Assembly: GCA_017480225.1 (NCBI GenBank) | Contig: JAFVBB010000009.1 | Coordinates: forward strand, 1-40,915 | Length of the DNA stretch: 40,915 nt | DNA from: Bacteroidales bacterium | GTDB lineage: Bacteria > Bacteroidota > Bacteroidia > Bacteroidales > P3 | Direction: 5' to 3' | Shown here: in pieces, positions 17,745 through 25,773 of the stretch | Position numbering within the stretch: position 1 is the first letter of the stretch | Layout of the letters: every line of letters begins with the position of its first letter | Program-made: the position numbers and the translations under genes | The notes under the pieces: generated by a model | Databases searched by the model: none | Seen by the model: only the letters and a program-made list of their open reading frames with translations | Told to the model about the DNA's origin: nothing

Positions 17745-18827
17745 CTATAGGTTTTTAAGCATATCGTTGACAATCTTCACAGCAGCACTGCCGTCGCCGA
17801 AAAGGCCCGAGCCCGACGGCTCGCGGCGGCACATCACGGCATAGGCGTCAGCAATGCTGCCGGGGTCGGCGGCGGCCAGGCAGGCCGCGCCTTGGTCCAC
17901 AATCTCGGTCCACTCGGTCTCGTCGCGCAATATCACACTGGGGCGTCCCAGAAAGTACGCCTCCTTCTGCACGCCGCCGCTGTCGGTCAGCACCACCGCC
18001 GCGCCCTGCTCCAGGGCAAGCATGTCGAGGTATCCGGCCGGGGGCACCGCCACCACGCACTCGCCGCACTCCACCCCGGCCTGCGCCATGCAGCGCAGCG
18101 TGCGTGGATGAAGCGGCGCAACCACTTTCACCCCAAACCGCGAGGCCACCGCCGCGAGTCCGTCAAAGATGCCGCGCAGGCGGCCGGGGGTGTCGGTGTT
18201 GGCGGCGCGGTGCACCGTGGCAAGCGCATAGCTTCCGTCGACGAGACCCAGCCTGCGCAGGGTGCCGCCGCGGCGGGCGATTGGGGCATAATGCAGCGCG
18301 TTGTCGAGCATTACGTCGCCCACCAGTGCCGTCCTCGACCCAAGGCCCTCGCCGCGCAGATTGTCCACAGCGGTGATGGTCGGTGCATAGAGCCTGGCCG
18401 ACAGGTGGTCGGCCACGATGCGGTTCTGCTCTTCGGGCATGGAGGCCACGCGCGACCGCAGCCCCGCCTCGACATGGAACACCGGCACGCCCAGCTTCGA
18501 CGCGGCCAGCGCGCCGGCCAGGGTCGAGTTGGTGTCGCCATAGACCAGCACGGCGTCGTAGGCACCGCCCAGCAGCTCGCGCTCGATGCCCTCGAGCATA
18601 CGCGCCGTCTGCACACCGTGCGAGGCCGACCCTACGCCCAGGTTCACCGCTGGGCGCGGCAGCCCGAGCTCGTCGAAAAAGACATCGCTCATGCCGGTGT
18701 CGTAGTGCTGCCCGGTGTGGAGCAGGCGCTCCTCGACAACGGACGAGTAGCCGCGCGACAAAACCCGCGACACCGCCGCCGCCTTGATGAACTGCGGCCT
18801 GGCTCCGACTATGGTGAGAAGTTTCAT
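17745..18827 (-). CDS. wbpI: Non-hydrolysing UDP-sugar 2-epimerase (WbpI/WecB type)
   Basis: A 360-aa GT-B fold epimerase. Recognisable: TIVGARPQFIKAAAVSR, VYGDTNSTLAGALAASKLG, VFHVEAGLRS, EEQNRIVADHLSARLYAP, VHRAANTD and VLTDSGGVQKEAYFLG. WecB converts UDP-GlcNAc to UDP-ManNAc; its homologue WbpI acts on UDP-GlcNAc3NAcA to give UDP-ManNAc3NAcA. Sequence inspection cannot separate them, but being the first gene of a cassette with WbpB, WbpE and WbpD homologues makes WbpI more likely. The dehydrogenase WbpA, which makes UDP-GlcNAcA, is not in the window. A family 2 repeat lies about 128 nt upstream of the start. Confidence 0.85.
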   Translation of the reverse strand: MKLLTIVGARPQFIKAAAVSRVLSRGYSSVVEERLLHTGQHYDTGMSDVFFDELGLPRPAVNLGVGSASHGVQTARMLEGIERELLGGAYDAVLVYGDTNSTLAGALAASKLGVPVFHVEAGLRSRVASMPEEQNRIVADHLSARLYAPTITAVDNLRGEGLGSRTALVGDVMLDNALHYAPIARRGGTLRRLGLVDGSYALATVHRAANTDTPGRLRGIFDGLAAVASRFGVKVVAPLHPRTLRCMAQAGVECGECVVAVPPAGYLDMLALEQGAAVVLTDSGGVQKEAYFLGRPSVILRDETEWTEIVDQGAACLAAADPGSIADAYAVMCRREPSGSGLFGDGSAAVKIVNDMLKNL

Positions 18828-19222
18828 GAACCAACTTCTACAACGCCCCTCCGCCCGAAATATTGCGCCCCCTGCACCAATTTGTTAAAATGCGTCATTA
18901 AGCGCTGATAACCAACAATATAAGCAAGCAGGTAATAGATATGCAGCCAATAGACTGAAAATCAGCACAAAGAATAGACCAACTCCTACTCATCTCCTAC
19001 TCAACTACTACCCATCGCCTTGTCAAGACATAAATGAGTAGGTGATGATAAGTCGATGGGCAGTTGTTGTCATGTTGATGACGTGGCGTTGGCTCAGGGC
19101 AGAGGCTATTTTTCACCCCCATGGCAATAAAAAGAGGGCGGCGACGTTTAATCAGCATGGCGCGGACGCGGCCGCCGAAGCAGCGGACGCACACCGCCGT
19201 TACATACAAAAAGCGACATTCA
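18828..19222. other. Divergent intergenic region with repeat family 2
   Basis: This 395-nt stretch separates the leftward polysaccharide cassette from the rightward SAM-adenosyltransferase gene. It holds copy A of repeat family 2 at 18955-19068. I find no good TAnnTTTG motif for either flanking gene. The open frame that enters the SAM gene from 19121 is Arg/Lys-rich and looks like read-through of non-coding sequence. Confidence 0.55.
18955..19068. repeat. Repeat family 2, copy A (11-nt units)
   Basis: A 114-nt element matching 31184-31297 in the same orientation and with the same length. The left 63 nt differ from copy B at one position only; the middle (about 19018-19036) is divergent; the right end is again similar (GATGGGCAGTTGTT identical). 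The left part has three consecutive 11-nt units CTCCTACTCAT, CTCCTACTCAA, CTACTACCCAT. Reading the right part on the other strand gives CAACTGCCCAT, CGACTTATCAT, CACCTACTCAT, again with 11-nt spacing, so the element is an imperfect inverted repeat of tandem units. Function unknown. Confidence 0.88.
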
Positions 19223-19996
19223 ATGAACAGACCAATAGCAACACTTACAACCGACTGGGGGGCGCAGGGATTCTTCGTGGGCATGGTGAAGGGCGCGTTG
19301 ATGCAACTGGTGAGCGGAGTGCAGGTGGTCGACGTGTGCCACCTGGTCGAGCCATTCGACATAGCCACGGCCAGTTTCGTGGTGCGCAACGCCTGCCTGG
19401 GATTCCCGGAGGGCACGGTGCACATCGTCGACGTGGCCAGCCAGCCGCCGTTTGTGGCGCTGCGCGCCCGCGGGCAGTACTTCATCTGCTCGGACAACGG
19501 CCTGCCGTCGCTGGCTTTCGGCGACGAGGTGGAGGCCGCCGTAGACATAGCCGTGCAGCCCGGAGGCCTGTACAACTTCGCGGCCTACAAGCTCTACGTC
19601 GACGTGGCGGCGCGGCTCATGATGGGCATTAGGCTGGAGGACATCGGCCAGCCCCACGGGCCGATGCTGAACAAGCAGGTGCTGGGCTACGTGCAGCAGG
19701 AGGGGCACTACCGCCTGTATGTGCGCTACGTGGACCGCTACGGCAACGCGTACCTCGGCATGACCCACCGCGAGTTCGAGGACCTGAGGCAGGGCAGGCC
19801 GTTCACCATCGAGACCCGCAGCCTGAAGACCTCGCGCCTGAGCACCAACTACTACGCCGAGCCCGAGGCCTCGCAGATGGGGCTGCAGTTCACGGTGTCG
19901 GCCACAGGCTATCTGGAGCTTGCCATCTGCCGCGCCCCGATCTCGCAGCTGGAGGGGCTGGAGGTGGGCAGCAGCGTGCTGCTACACTTCGATTAG
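19223..19996 (+). CDS. SAM hydroxide adenosyltransferase (DUF62)
   Basis: A 257-aa protein of the SAM hydrolase / fluorinase-like family, which splits S-adenosylmethionine into adenosine and methionine with water. Motifs: the start ATLTTDWGAQGFFVGMVKG, the VVDVCHLVEPFDIATASFV block, FPEGTVHIVDVAS and QYFICSDNGLPSL. The C-terminal half is the small barrel (LYVRYVDRYGNAYLGMT, ending GSSVLLHF). The usual VVDPGVG segment reads VDVASQPP here, as in other Bacteroidetes members. ATG at 19223 was chosen because it starts exactly at the family N-terminus. Single-gene unit, ending in a strong shared terminator. Confidence 0.9.
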   Translation: MNRPIATLTTDWGAQGFFVGMVKGALMQLVSGVQVVDVCHLVEPFDIATASFVVRNACLGFPEGTVHIVDVASQPPFVALRARGQYFICSDNGLPSLAFGDEVEAAVDIAVQPGGLYNFAAYKLYVDVAARLMMGIRLEDIGQPHGPMLNKQVLGYVQQEGHYRLYVRYVDRYGNAYLGMTHREFEDLRQGRPFTIETRSLKTSRLSTNYYAEPEASQMGLQFTVSATGYLELAICRAPISQLEGLEVGSSVLLHFD

Positions 19997-20012
19997 CGGC
20001 ACTGGGCGCAAA

Positions 20013-20053
20013 AAATGACAGCCGCCGGAGCTGGGCTCCGGCGGCTGTCATTT
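20013..20053. terminator. Bidirectional terminator
   Basis: A 19-bp perfect stem (20013-20031 with 20035-20053, AAATGACAGCCGCCGGAG in the left arm) and a 3-nt loop. It lies between convergent genes, 17 nt after one stop and 25 nt after the other. A run of A on the left provides the T tail for the leftward transcript. Confidence 0.9.
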
Positions 20054-20077
20054 ATTACGCTGCAGGCGTGGGGTGGC

Positions 20078-21148
20078 CTATTTCTTCCAGTTGAAGAACA
20101 CCTGCAGGCCGAACATCTGGTAGAGCTGCCAGTGACCATATGAGGCAAAACCGGAGAAGTCAGTGTCGTACTTGAGGTTGAGGGCGAAGTTGGCCGCGAT
20201 GTGCTGCGAGAAGCGGTAGTCGAGCTTGAGCTCCACGTCGATGTCGGTCTCGAACATGCGCTTCTTGAACCAGTTCATGTTCTGCAGACGGCTCCACTCG
20301 CCGCTGACGGCCTCATAGCCCATGTACTCCGACTCGTCGAAGTTGCCGGCGTCAATCTCGCTCCAGGCCATGTTGCCGGGCTTCTTGTAGTCGTAGAAGA
20401 GCTCGAGGCGCGCATAGAGGTCGAGGCTGGGCAGTATGTCCTTCTTGAGGTACTGCGCCTTGACATAGCTACCGAGTCCGAAGTAGGCGTGCGTGTAGTT
20501 GTGGTTGGTGAGGTAGTCGTCGTCGCGCTGTATCACGCCGTAGGTGTAGCCATTCTGCAGCAGCGAGTCGTTGTACACGAAGGTGGTCTTGCCGGTGAGG
20601 AACGAGAAGGAGATGCTCCAGTCGCTCTTCTTGTACTCGAAAGAGAGGGCGGTGGTGAGGTAGGCCGGGGCGAAGAAGCTGCTCACGAGGGTCTCGGTCT
20701 GCGTGGTGCCGATGCCTTCATACTCGTAGCCATGGCCGAACTGCGTCTTGAGGCCTGCCGTGAGGCTGGCGCCAATGCCCTTGTAGGCGTTCCAGGAGAG
20801 CGAACTGGAGAGGTCGATCTTGTCGTTGCTCTTGCGGCGTGTCTCGAAGAGGCCGCCCAGTGCCGGGTCGTTGGAGTTGTCGAGGTCCTGCCAGGCATAG
20901 CCGTAGGCCAGGTCGGCGATGTTGTCCCACACATACTTGGGGTGGGTGTACTTGTAGTTGCCGAAGAATGTGCCGGTGACGTCTATCATCGAGTTGCCGC
21001 TCTTCGACCAGTTCTTGAACAGGAACTCGCTGGCCTTGAGGGTCGGGGTGCTGCTGGTGGACCACTTGCCGGCAGGGGCTTCCTCCTGGGCTTGCACCGA
21101 GACAGCCGTAACCGCCAGCACGGCGGATAGGATAAAGATGCGTTTCAT
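20078..21148 (-). CDS. DUF3078 outer-membrane barrel-like protein
   Basis: A 356-aa protein with a signal peptide (MKRIFILSAVLAVTAVSVQA, cleaved before QEE). The mature part is dominated by alternating aromatic beta strands (for example WSISFSFLTGKTTFVYND, LYARLELFYDYKKPG, FALNLKYDTDF) and ends with FGLQVFFNWKK, a typical outer-membrane C-terminal strand. It matches the DUF3078 family of Bacteroidetes, whose function is unknown. The start overlaps the recX stop by 4 nt (ATGA), so it is translated from the recX transcript. Confidence 0.85.
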   Translation of the reverse strand: MKRIFILSAVLAVTAVSVQAQEEAPAGKWSTSSTPTLKASEFLFKNWSKSGNSMIDVTGTFFGNYKYTHPKYVWDNIADLAYGYAWQDLDNSNDPALGGLFETRRKSNDKIDLSSSLSWNAYKGIGASLTAGLKTQFGHGYEYEGIGTTQTETLVSSFFAPAYLTTALSFEYKKSDWSISFSFLTGKTTFVYNDSLLQNGYTYGVIQRDDDYLTNHNYTHAYFGLGSYVKAQYLKKDILPSLDLYARLELFYDYKKPGNMAWSEIDAGNFDESEYMGYEAVSGEWSRLQNMNWFKKRMFETDIDVELKLDYRFSQHIAANFALNLKYDTDFSGFASYGHWQLYQMFGLQVFFNWKK

Positions 21149-21624
21149 TGCTGTAGGTTGTTTGTTATTACTTGGTGTATTTCTTCCATGGTGTAGCCGC
21201 GCGAGGCAAGGAAGGCTGACAGGCGCTGCCGCGTGGCGGCATCAGAGCCACCACCCAGCAGGCGCAGCTTCTTGGCGGCCTCGGCAGTCAGGGTCTCGAA
21301 GTAGCGGTCGTCGTCGACGGCGGACAGTCCCTCGGCAATGGCTTCGGCTGACAGCCTCTTGGCCCGAAGGGCAGCCTCCACCCTGCGGCGTCCCCAGCCG
21401 CCACGCAGCATCTTGCTCTCGCAGAAAGCGCGCGCATAGCGGACGTCGTCGAGGTAGCCCTCCTCGCGAAGGCTTTCCACCACGAGCCCGGCCTCGCCGG
21501 GTTCGGCGCCCCAGGCGGCCAGTTTCTGCCTCACGGCGTGCTCGCACTGCTCCTGCGCGGCGCAATAGCGTCGGGCTCGGTCGAGCAGACGGGGCGTCGG
21601 GGTATGTCCTTCGCTGTGTTCCAT
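21145..21624 (-). CDS. recX: Regulatory protein RecX
   Basis: RecX binds RecA filaments and limits recombinase activity. The 159-aa product shows the three-helix tandem repeats of the family: RARRYCAAQEQCEHAVRQKL, then EEGYLDDVRYARAFCESKM, then RLSAFLASRGYTMEEIHQV. An upstream frame reaches 21651, but the TAnnTTTG promoter at 21639-21646 places the transcript start near 21635, so ATG at 21624 (MEHSEGHTPTP) is the likely start. It is coupled to the DUF3078 gene by a 4-nt overlap, with recA not nearby. Confidence 0.9.
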   Translation of the reverse strand: MEHSEGHTPTPRLLDRARRYCAAQEQCEHAVRQKLAAWGAEPGEAGLVVESLREEGYLDDVRYARAFCESKMLRGGWGRRRVEAALRAKRLSAEAIAEGLSAVDDDRYFETLTAEAAKKLRLLGGGSDAATRQRLSAFLASRGYTMEEIHQVITNNLQQ

Positions 21625-21638
21625 TGTGTATGCGAGTG

Positions 21639-21646
21639 CAAAGTTA
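21639..21646 (-). promoter_or_regulatory. -7 element of recX
   Basis: Minus strand TAACTTTG followed by CA fits TAnnTTTG. The leader would be only about 11 nt, and the element decides the recX start in favour of 21624. Confidence 0.6.
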
Positions 21647-22021
21647 CACAAAAAAGACGGTTTGGCCGCAACCTTTTTCTTATGTCGTTGCTGTCAACCA
21701 CTTACACTGGCCACTGCACGCAGCCCACCGGTCACCCTGCCGCAAACACGCACTCATTTCCAATCAATAGTGCGTCAACCGGCTCATGGCGGCAATCAGC
21801 CGCAACGACCATTCGACACTACTTGCGCACATGTGTGGAACAATATTGCCCACAGTGTGAGGAAAAAGTTGTATCTTTGCCATTTGCCGTAGGTTGCGTC
21901 GCGCGCACGTAAAGACGTAGACAGCAAGACATTGCGCCACGCTACCCCACTCTGGCCGAAGTCCAAAACGAGGCATGGGGAGCACGCAGCCGCGGCCACC
22001 ACAATTAAACCGCACAGACTG
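21647..22021. other. Divergent region recX / lptF-G
   Basis: Between the recX promoter and the permease gene. Apart from the -7 element at 21872-21879 I see nothing to name. The stretch 21932-22021 is open in the permease frame and would be coding if the ATG at 21932 is used. Confidence 0.45.
21872..21879 (+). promoter_or_regulatory. -7 element of the lptF/G-suf unit
   Basis: TATCTTTG followed by CCA fits TAnnTTTG. No -33 TTTG is found at the right distance. Confidence 0.5.
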
Positions 22022-23104
22022 GTGAAGCGGCTGGACTTGTACATACTGGGGAAATACCTCAAGACCTTCCTACTGGCCTTGGGGCTGATTATTGTCATTA
22101 TCATCACCTTCGACATCAGCGAGAAACTGGACAAATTCATCTCGCACCACGCCACGCTGCACCAGGTGGTCTTTGACTACTACCTCAACTTCATACCCGG
22201 CTTTGTCAACCTCTACTCGCCGCTGTTCGTGTTCATCAGCGTGCTCTTCTTCACATCGAAGATGGCTGGCAACACGGAGATTATCGCCATTCTTGGCAGC
22301 GGCATCAGCTACCGGCGCATGATGCGTCCCTACCTCTACGGAGCAGTGCTGGTGGCGACGGTGGTGCTGGCATTGGGCAACTTTGTCATTCCCAAGAGCA
22401 ACGAGAGGCTATTCGCATTCGAGGAAGAGTATGTGAAGAGCCATGCCACCAACTTCTACAGCAACATTCACTTCCAGTCGTCGCCAGGCGTGCAGGTCTA
22501 TGCCGAGAGCTACGACGTGAAAAAACAGCGCGCATTCCGAATGACAATGGAGCACATGGACAACGAAGGTCGGCTGCTGCGACGCGAGACAGCGTCAAGC
22601 ATCGTCTACGACACCTCGACAAAGAAGTGGCAATGCATTAGCTACTCGCTGCGCACCGTGGCTCCCGACGGCAGCGAGACCCTCGAGGTGAAGAACACAG
22701 CCACCATTGACTTCGGGCTACTGCCTTCCGACTTTGACCTGCGCTCGCAACGCATCGAAACGATGGTGACCCCCGACCTGTCGCGACACATTGCCAGGGA
22801 GAAGCTGCGAGGCACGGGCACCGTCAGCGAGGCTCAAATCGAGCTGTGGCAGCGCATACTCAACCCGCTGGCCATAATAGTGATGACCTTCATTGGCATG
22901 GCCATAGCAAGCCGAAAGACACGGGGAGGCATAGGGATGCACCTTGCCATAGGCGTGACGCTTGCCTTCTCGTTCATACTCTTTATGAAGATAACCACAG
23001 TGTTTGCCATAGACGGCAGCCTGTCGCCATTCATGGCTGTGCTGCTGCCGCAACTGCTCTTCGGAGTGGCGACGGTGGTGCTGGTGCGACGCGCGTCGCG
23101 ATAG
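22022..23104 (+). CDS. LptF/LptG family LPS export permease
   Basis: LptF/G permeases form the inner-membrane part of the LPS export ABC transporter and pull LPS out toward the Lpt bridge. The protein has the family layout: helix 1 near the N-terminus (KTFLLALGLIIVIIITFDISE), helices 2-3 around LVPLFVFISVLFF-like sequence, a large periplasmic beta-jellyroll domain (about residues 140-270) and three C-terminal helices (NPLAIIVMTFIGMAIASRKTRGGIG). GTG at 22022 gives MKRLDLYILGKYLKTF, the family's usual start, about 360 aa; ATG at 21932 would add 30 poorly conserved residues and is the alternative. It leads a unit with sufE, a sufT-like gene and an OppC-like permease (27-nt gap to sufE). Confidence 0.88.
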   Translation: MKRLDLYILGKYLKTFLLALGLIIVIIITFDISEKLDKFISHHATLHQVVFDYYLNFIPGFVNLYSPLFVFISVLFFTSKMAGNTEIIAILGSGISYRRMMRPYLYGAVLVATVVLALGNFVIPKSNERLFAFEEEYVKSHATNFYSNIHFQSSPGVQVYAESYDVKKQRAFRMTMEHMDNEGRLLRRETASSIVYDTSTKKWQCISYSLRTVAPDGSETLEVKNTATIDFGLLPSDFDLRSQRIETMVTPDLSRHIAREKLRGTGTVSEAQIELWQRILNPLAIIVMTFIGMAIASRKTRGGIGMHLAIGVTLAFSFILFMKITTVFAIDGSLSPFMAVLLPQLLFGVATVVLVRRASR

Positions 23105-23131
23105 ACATTAACCGAACAACCTCACAGAAAA

Positions 23132-23578
23132 ATGACAATACAGGAAACCGAACAACAGATAATCGATGAGTTCGCCGTGTTCGACGACTGGCTGGACCGC
23201 TACGCCTATCTCATCGACCTCGGCCGCGAGTGCCCTACAATCGACGAGGCCGACAAGACTGAGCAGAACCTGATTCGCGGGTGCCAAAGCCGTGTGTGGC
23301 TGAGCTGCAGTTTCGACGGCACGCTACTGCACTTCCGCGCCGACAGCGACGCCGTAATCACCCGTGGCATCATTGCCCTTCTGATCCGTGCCCTCGACGG
23401 ACGCACGCCCGCCGAGGTTATCGACGCCCCGCTGTCGTTCCTCGACGCCATAGGCCTGCGCGAGCACCTCTCGCCAACACGCAGCAACGGACTGACCGCC
23501 ATGGTGAAGCAAATAAAGATGTACGCCCTCGCCTACAGCATAATGCCGGCAAAAGACCAAAACACCGCACAGCAATGA
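23132..23578 (+). CDS. sufE: SufE cysteine desulfurase acceptor
   Basis: SufE takes the persulfide sulfur from SufS and passes it to the SufBCD scaffold for Fe-S cluster assembly. The 148-aa product has the complete family pattern: DWLDRYAYLIDLGRECP, the sulfur-accepting Cys in IRGCQSRVWLSC, RGIIALLIRALDG and LREHLSPTRSNGLTAMVKQI. The stop overlaps the next start (ATGA). Other suf genes are not in the window. Confidence 0.95.
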   Translation: MTIQETEQQIIDEFAVFDDWLDRYAYLIDLGRECPTIDEADKTEQNLIRGCQSRVWLSCSFDGTLLHFRADSDAVITRGIIALLIRALDGRTPAEVIDAPLSFLDAIGLREHLSPTRSNGLTAMVKQIKMYALAYSIMPAKDQNTAQQ

Positions 23579-23892
23579 AAGCCACTCCGGAAACGATAAA
23601 AAGCGCCGTCATCAATTGCCTGCGCTACATTCACGACCCCGAGATACCGGTCAACATCTACGACCTGGGGCTGATTTACAGCGTCGATGTCGACGAAGAG
23701 CTAAACGTCAAGATAGTGATGACAATGACCGCGCCCGACTGCCCGGAGGCAGAGTACATGTTCCAGGAGGTGCGCCAAATGGTTGGCTACATAAGTGAAG
23801 TGAAAAGCGTAGACGTGGAACTAACCTTCGACCCGCCCTGGACGCTCGACATGGTGCCCGACGAGGTGAAGGTAGAACTGGGGCTGCTCTAA
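23575..23892 (+). CDS. SufT-like MIP18/DUF59 Fe-S assembly protein
   Basis: A 105-aa protein of the MIP18 (DUF59) family. Blocks: YIHDPEIPVNIYDLGLIYSV, MTMTAPDCPEAEYM with the conserved Cys, and the C-terminal VDVELTFDPPWTLDMVPDE. SufT and related proteins assist delivery of Fe-S clusters to client enzymes. The 4-nt overlap with sufE and their shared pathway strengthen the assignment. An upstream frame from 23281 is only an extension through sufE. Confidence 0.92.
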   Translation: MKATPETIKSAVINCLRYIHDPEIPVNIYDLGLIYSVDVDEELNVKIVMTMTAPDCPEAEYMFQEVRQMVGYISEVKSVDVELTFDPPWTLDMVPDEVKVELGLL

Positions 23893-23897
23893 CCGCC

Positions 23898-24989
23898 ATG
23901 GCAAGTCTGCTGCACCGTCGCAGCGCAACCAGCCTTGCAGGTCGCACACTGGGGCACTCTGCATGGCGCCGTATGCTGCGGAACCCGCTGGCAGTGGCAA
24001 GTATAGTCGTCATCGGACTGTTTGCCACAGTGGCTGTGCTGGGTTACCTCATCACGCCCGACCATACGCCCAACTGCAACCAGCAATATCTTGAACTTGG
24101 CACAATGCGTCCAGGAAGCAAGGCCACGTTCCTGTGCCTGAAGCTTGACGAGCCGCCCGCACGGCAGGGATGGCGCATAATTCACGGTGAGCCTCTGCCA
24201 TACTCTGCCATACCAATCACCGAATACACCACCGTGGGCGACAGCTTATACGCCACACCGATTGCGGGTGCGCCAATCGCGGTGCCGATGGAGAGTGTGG
24301 ATGGCGTGCGCACGCGCACCTTCCTGCTGGGTACCGACCCCTATGGGCGCGATGTGTTGAGTATGCTCATGATTGGCTCGCGAGTCAGCCTATCGGTTGG
24401 CTTCATAGCAATCCTCATCGCACTGTTGCTCGGAGTCTCTCTTGGAGCCCTGGCGGCATACAGGGGAGGGTGGGTAGACAATGCCATTATGTGGCTCATC
24501 AACGTCGTGTGGTCCATACCGACAGTGCTTTTGGTCATAGCAATAACTTTCGCCCTCGGCAAAGGCTTCTGGCAGATATTTGTGGCAGTGGGTCTGACGA
24601 TGTGGGTGGATATTGCCAGGGTGGTGCGTGGGGAGGTGATGTCAATCAAGCAAAAAGAATACATTGAGGCTACCCGTGCCCTTGGCTACGGCACCCTCCG
24701 CACCCTTGTACGCCACGTGCTCCCAAACGTGGTGGGTGCCGTGGTGGTTGTGGCAGCAAGCAACTTCGCCAGCGCAATACTGCTCGAGGCCGGATTGAGT
24801 TTCCTCGGCATCGGGGTGCAGCCCCCTACCCCATCGTGGGGCATGATGGTGAAGGACTACAGTGGCTACCTGCTGCTCGACAGCGCATACCTGCCCCTGC
24901 TTCCAGGAGCCGCCATCATGCTTATTGTGCTTGCCTTCATGATACTGGCAAGCAGTTTTCGCGACGCCCTCGACGTGCGTTCTGAATGA
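23898..24989 (+). CDS. OppC/DppC-like ABC transporter permease
   Basis: A 363-aa inner-membrane permease of the peptide/nickel ABC importer class. An OppC N-terminal segment with helix 1 (AVASIVVIGLFATVAVLGYL) is followed by a periplasmic stretch of about 110 residues, then FLLGTDPYGRDVLSML, five helices and the EAA loop (EYIEATRALGYGTLRTL) that contacts an ATPase; the end is typical (LEAGLSFLGIGVQPPTPSWG). OppC always works with OppB, ATPases and a binding protein, none of which is in this neighbourhood. It starts 5 nt after the sufT-like gene and ends the unit. Confidence 0.88.
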   Translation: MASLLHRRSATSLAGRTLGHSAWRRMLRNPLAVASIVVIGLFATVAVLGYLITPDHTPNCNQQYLELGTMRPGSKATFLCLKLDEPPARQGWRIIHGEPLPYSAIPITEYTTVGDSLYATPIAGAPIAVPMESVDGVRTRTFLLGTDPYGRDVLSMLMIGSRVSLSVGFIAILIALLLGVSLGALAAYRGGWVDNAIMWLINVVWSIPTVLLVIAITFALGKGFWQIFVAVGLTMWVDIARVVRGEVMSIKQKEYIEATRALGYGTLRTLVRHVLPNVVGAVVVVAASNFASAILLEAGLSFLGIGVQPPTPSWGMMVKDYSGYLLLDSAYLPLLPGAAIMLIVLAFMILASSFRDALDVRSE

Positions 24990-25094
24990 CAGTTCCAAGC
25001 GATACACGATACACTTACCGCAGAAAGCAGACACTCCTTCTCTATAAACTAATAGATTACAAAAACGTAACATCCTTTTGCAGAACCGAGAGCA

Positions 25095-25603
25095 ATGGAA
25101 CCATTATTTAGCATTGAAAGCAAATACACTGAAGAAGAATTTGTTAAATTTAACCGTTACGTCATATTTCACAACAAACACAATTACGTAACGTGGGGTG
25201 TGATGATTGGGGCTGTGTTAATATTCTTCTCCGCGATAACAAGTTTTGGTTCTCTTCCTGTTGGGTTTATGATTGCAGTTGCCGCAGCATGGATACTCGT
25301 GCTTATATGGTCATATACTTGGGGTGCCGACCGTAAAGCCCGCAAGTACTATGCCAAAGATAAAGTCATCAACGGGCTCGCATATAAGCTTTCTTTTTTT
25401 GAAGACAATCTTATCCAGATGCAATCAAACGGTAGTGCCTCGTTAGAATATTAGAATACGACAAGATATATAAAATATAAATGTCGAAAGACAACGTGTA
25501 TATTATGCGTGCTCCGTCGGTTGGTTTTATTATTCAACGCAAAGACTGTCCTGCAGGATTTATTGATTTTATTCAAAGAATAAAACAGGACTACGATATT
25601 TAA
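25095..25603 (+). pseudogene. YcxB-like membrane protein, frameshifted and interrupted
   Basis: The first open part (25095-25454) encodes 119 aa: a cytoplasmic start, two adjacent membrane helices (VTWGVMIGAVLIFFSAI and GFMIAVAAAWILVLIWSY) and the first half of a YcxB-like C-terminal domain. It stops early because TTAGAATA is tandemly duplicated at 25443-25458 (8 nt). Removing one copy restores the frame: SLEYDKIYKI continues. In that frame one more stop (TAA at 25478-25480) replaces an expected Tyr codon, after which the sequence reads MSKDNVYIMRAPSVGFIIQR and on to KQDYDI with a natural stop at 25601-25603. The restored length of about 166 aa suits the family. The region is much more AT-rich than its neighbours. 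Family name is by pattern recognition. Confidence 0.75.
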
Positions 25604-25773
25604 TGGCAAGAATATTTTAGCCTTTTCCTTGCGCACTGCCGACGACTGGCTGGATCACTCGCGATAGAGACTGTCCGTCGGTGACAGGAACCCCGAATAA
25701 GCAGCCGCACCTGCCGGACACCGCGTGGCTACGGTTGCTGCGACAGCTGCGGCTGTTATTGGTGCATTGAGTG

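Noticed and set aside
25700-25760. Inverted repeat after prfA (about 11 bp with one mismatch)
   Set aside because: The loop is about 30 nt and the T tail is poor, so I do not call it a terminator.
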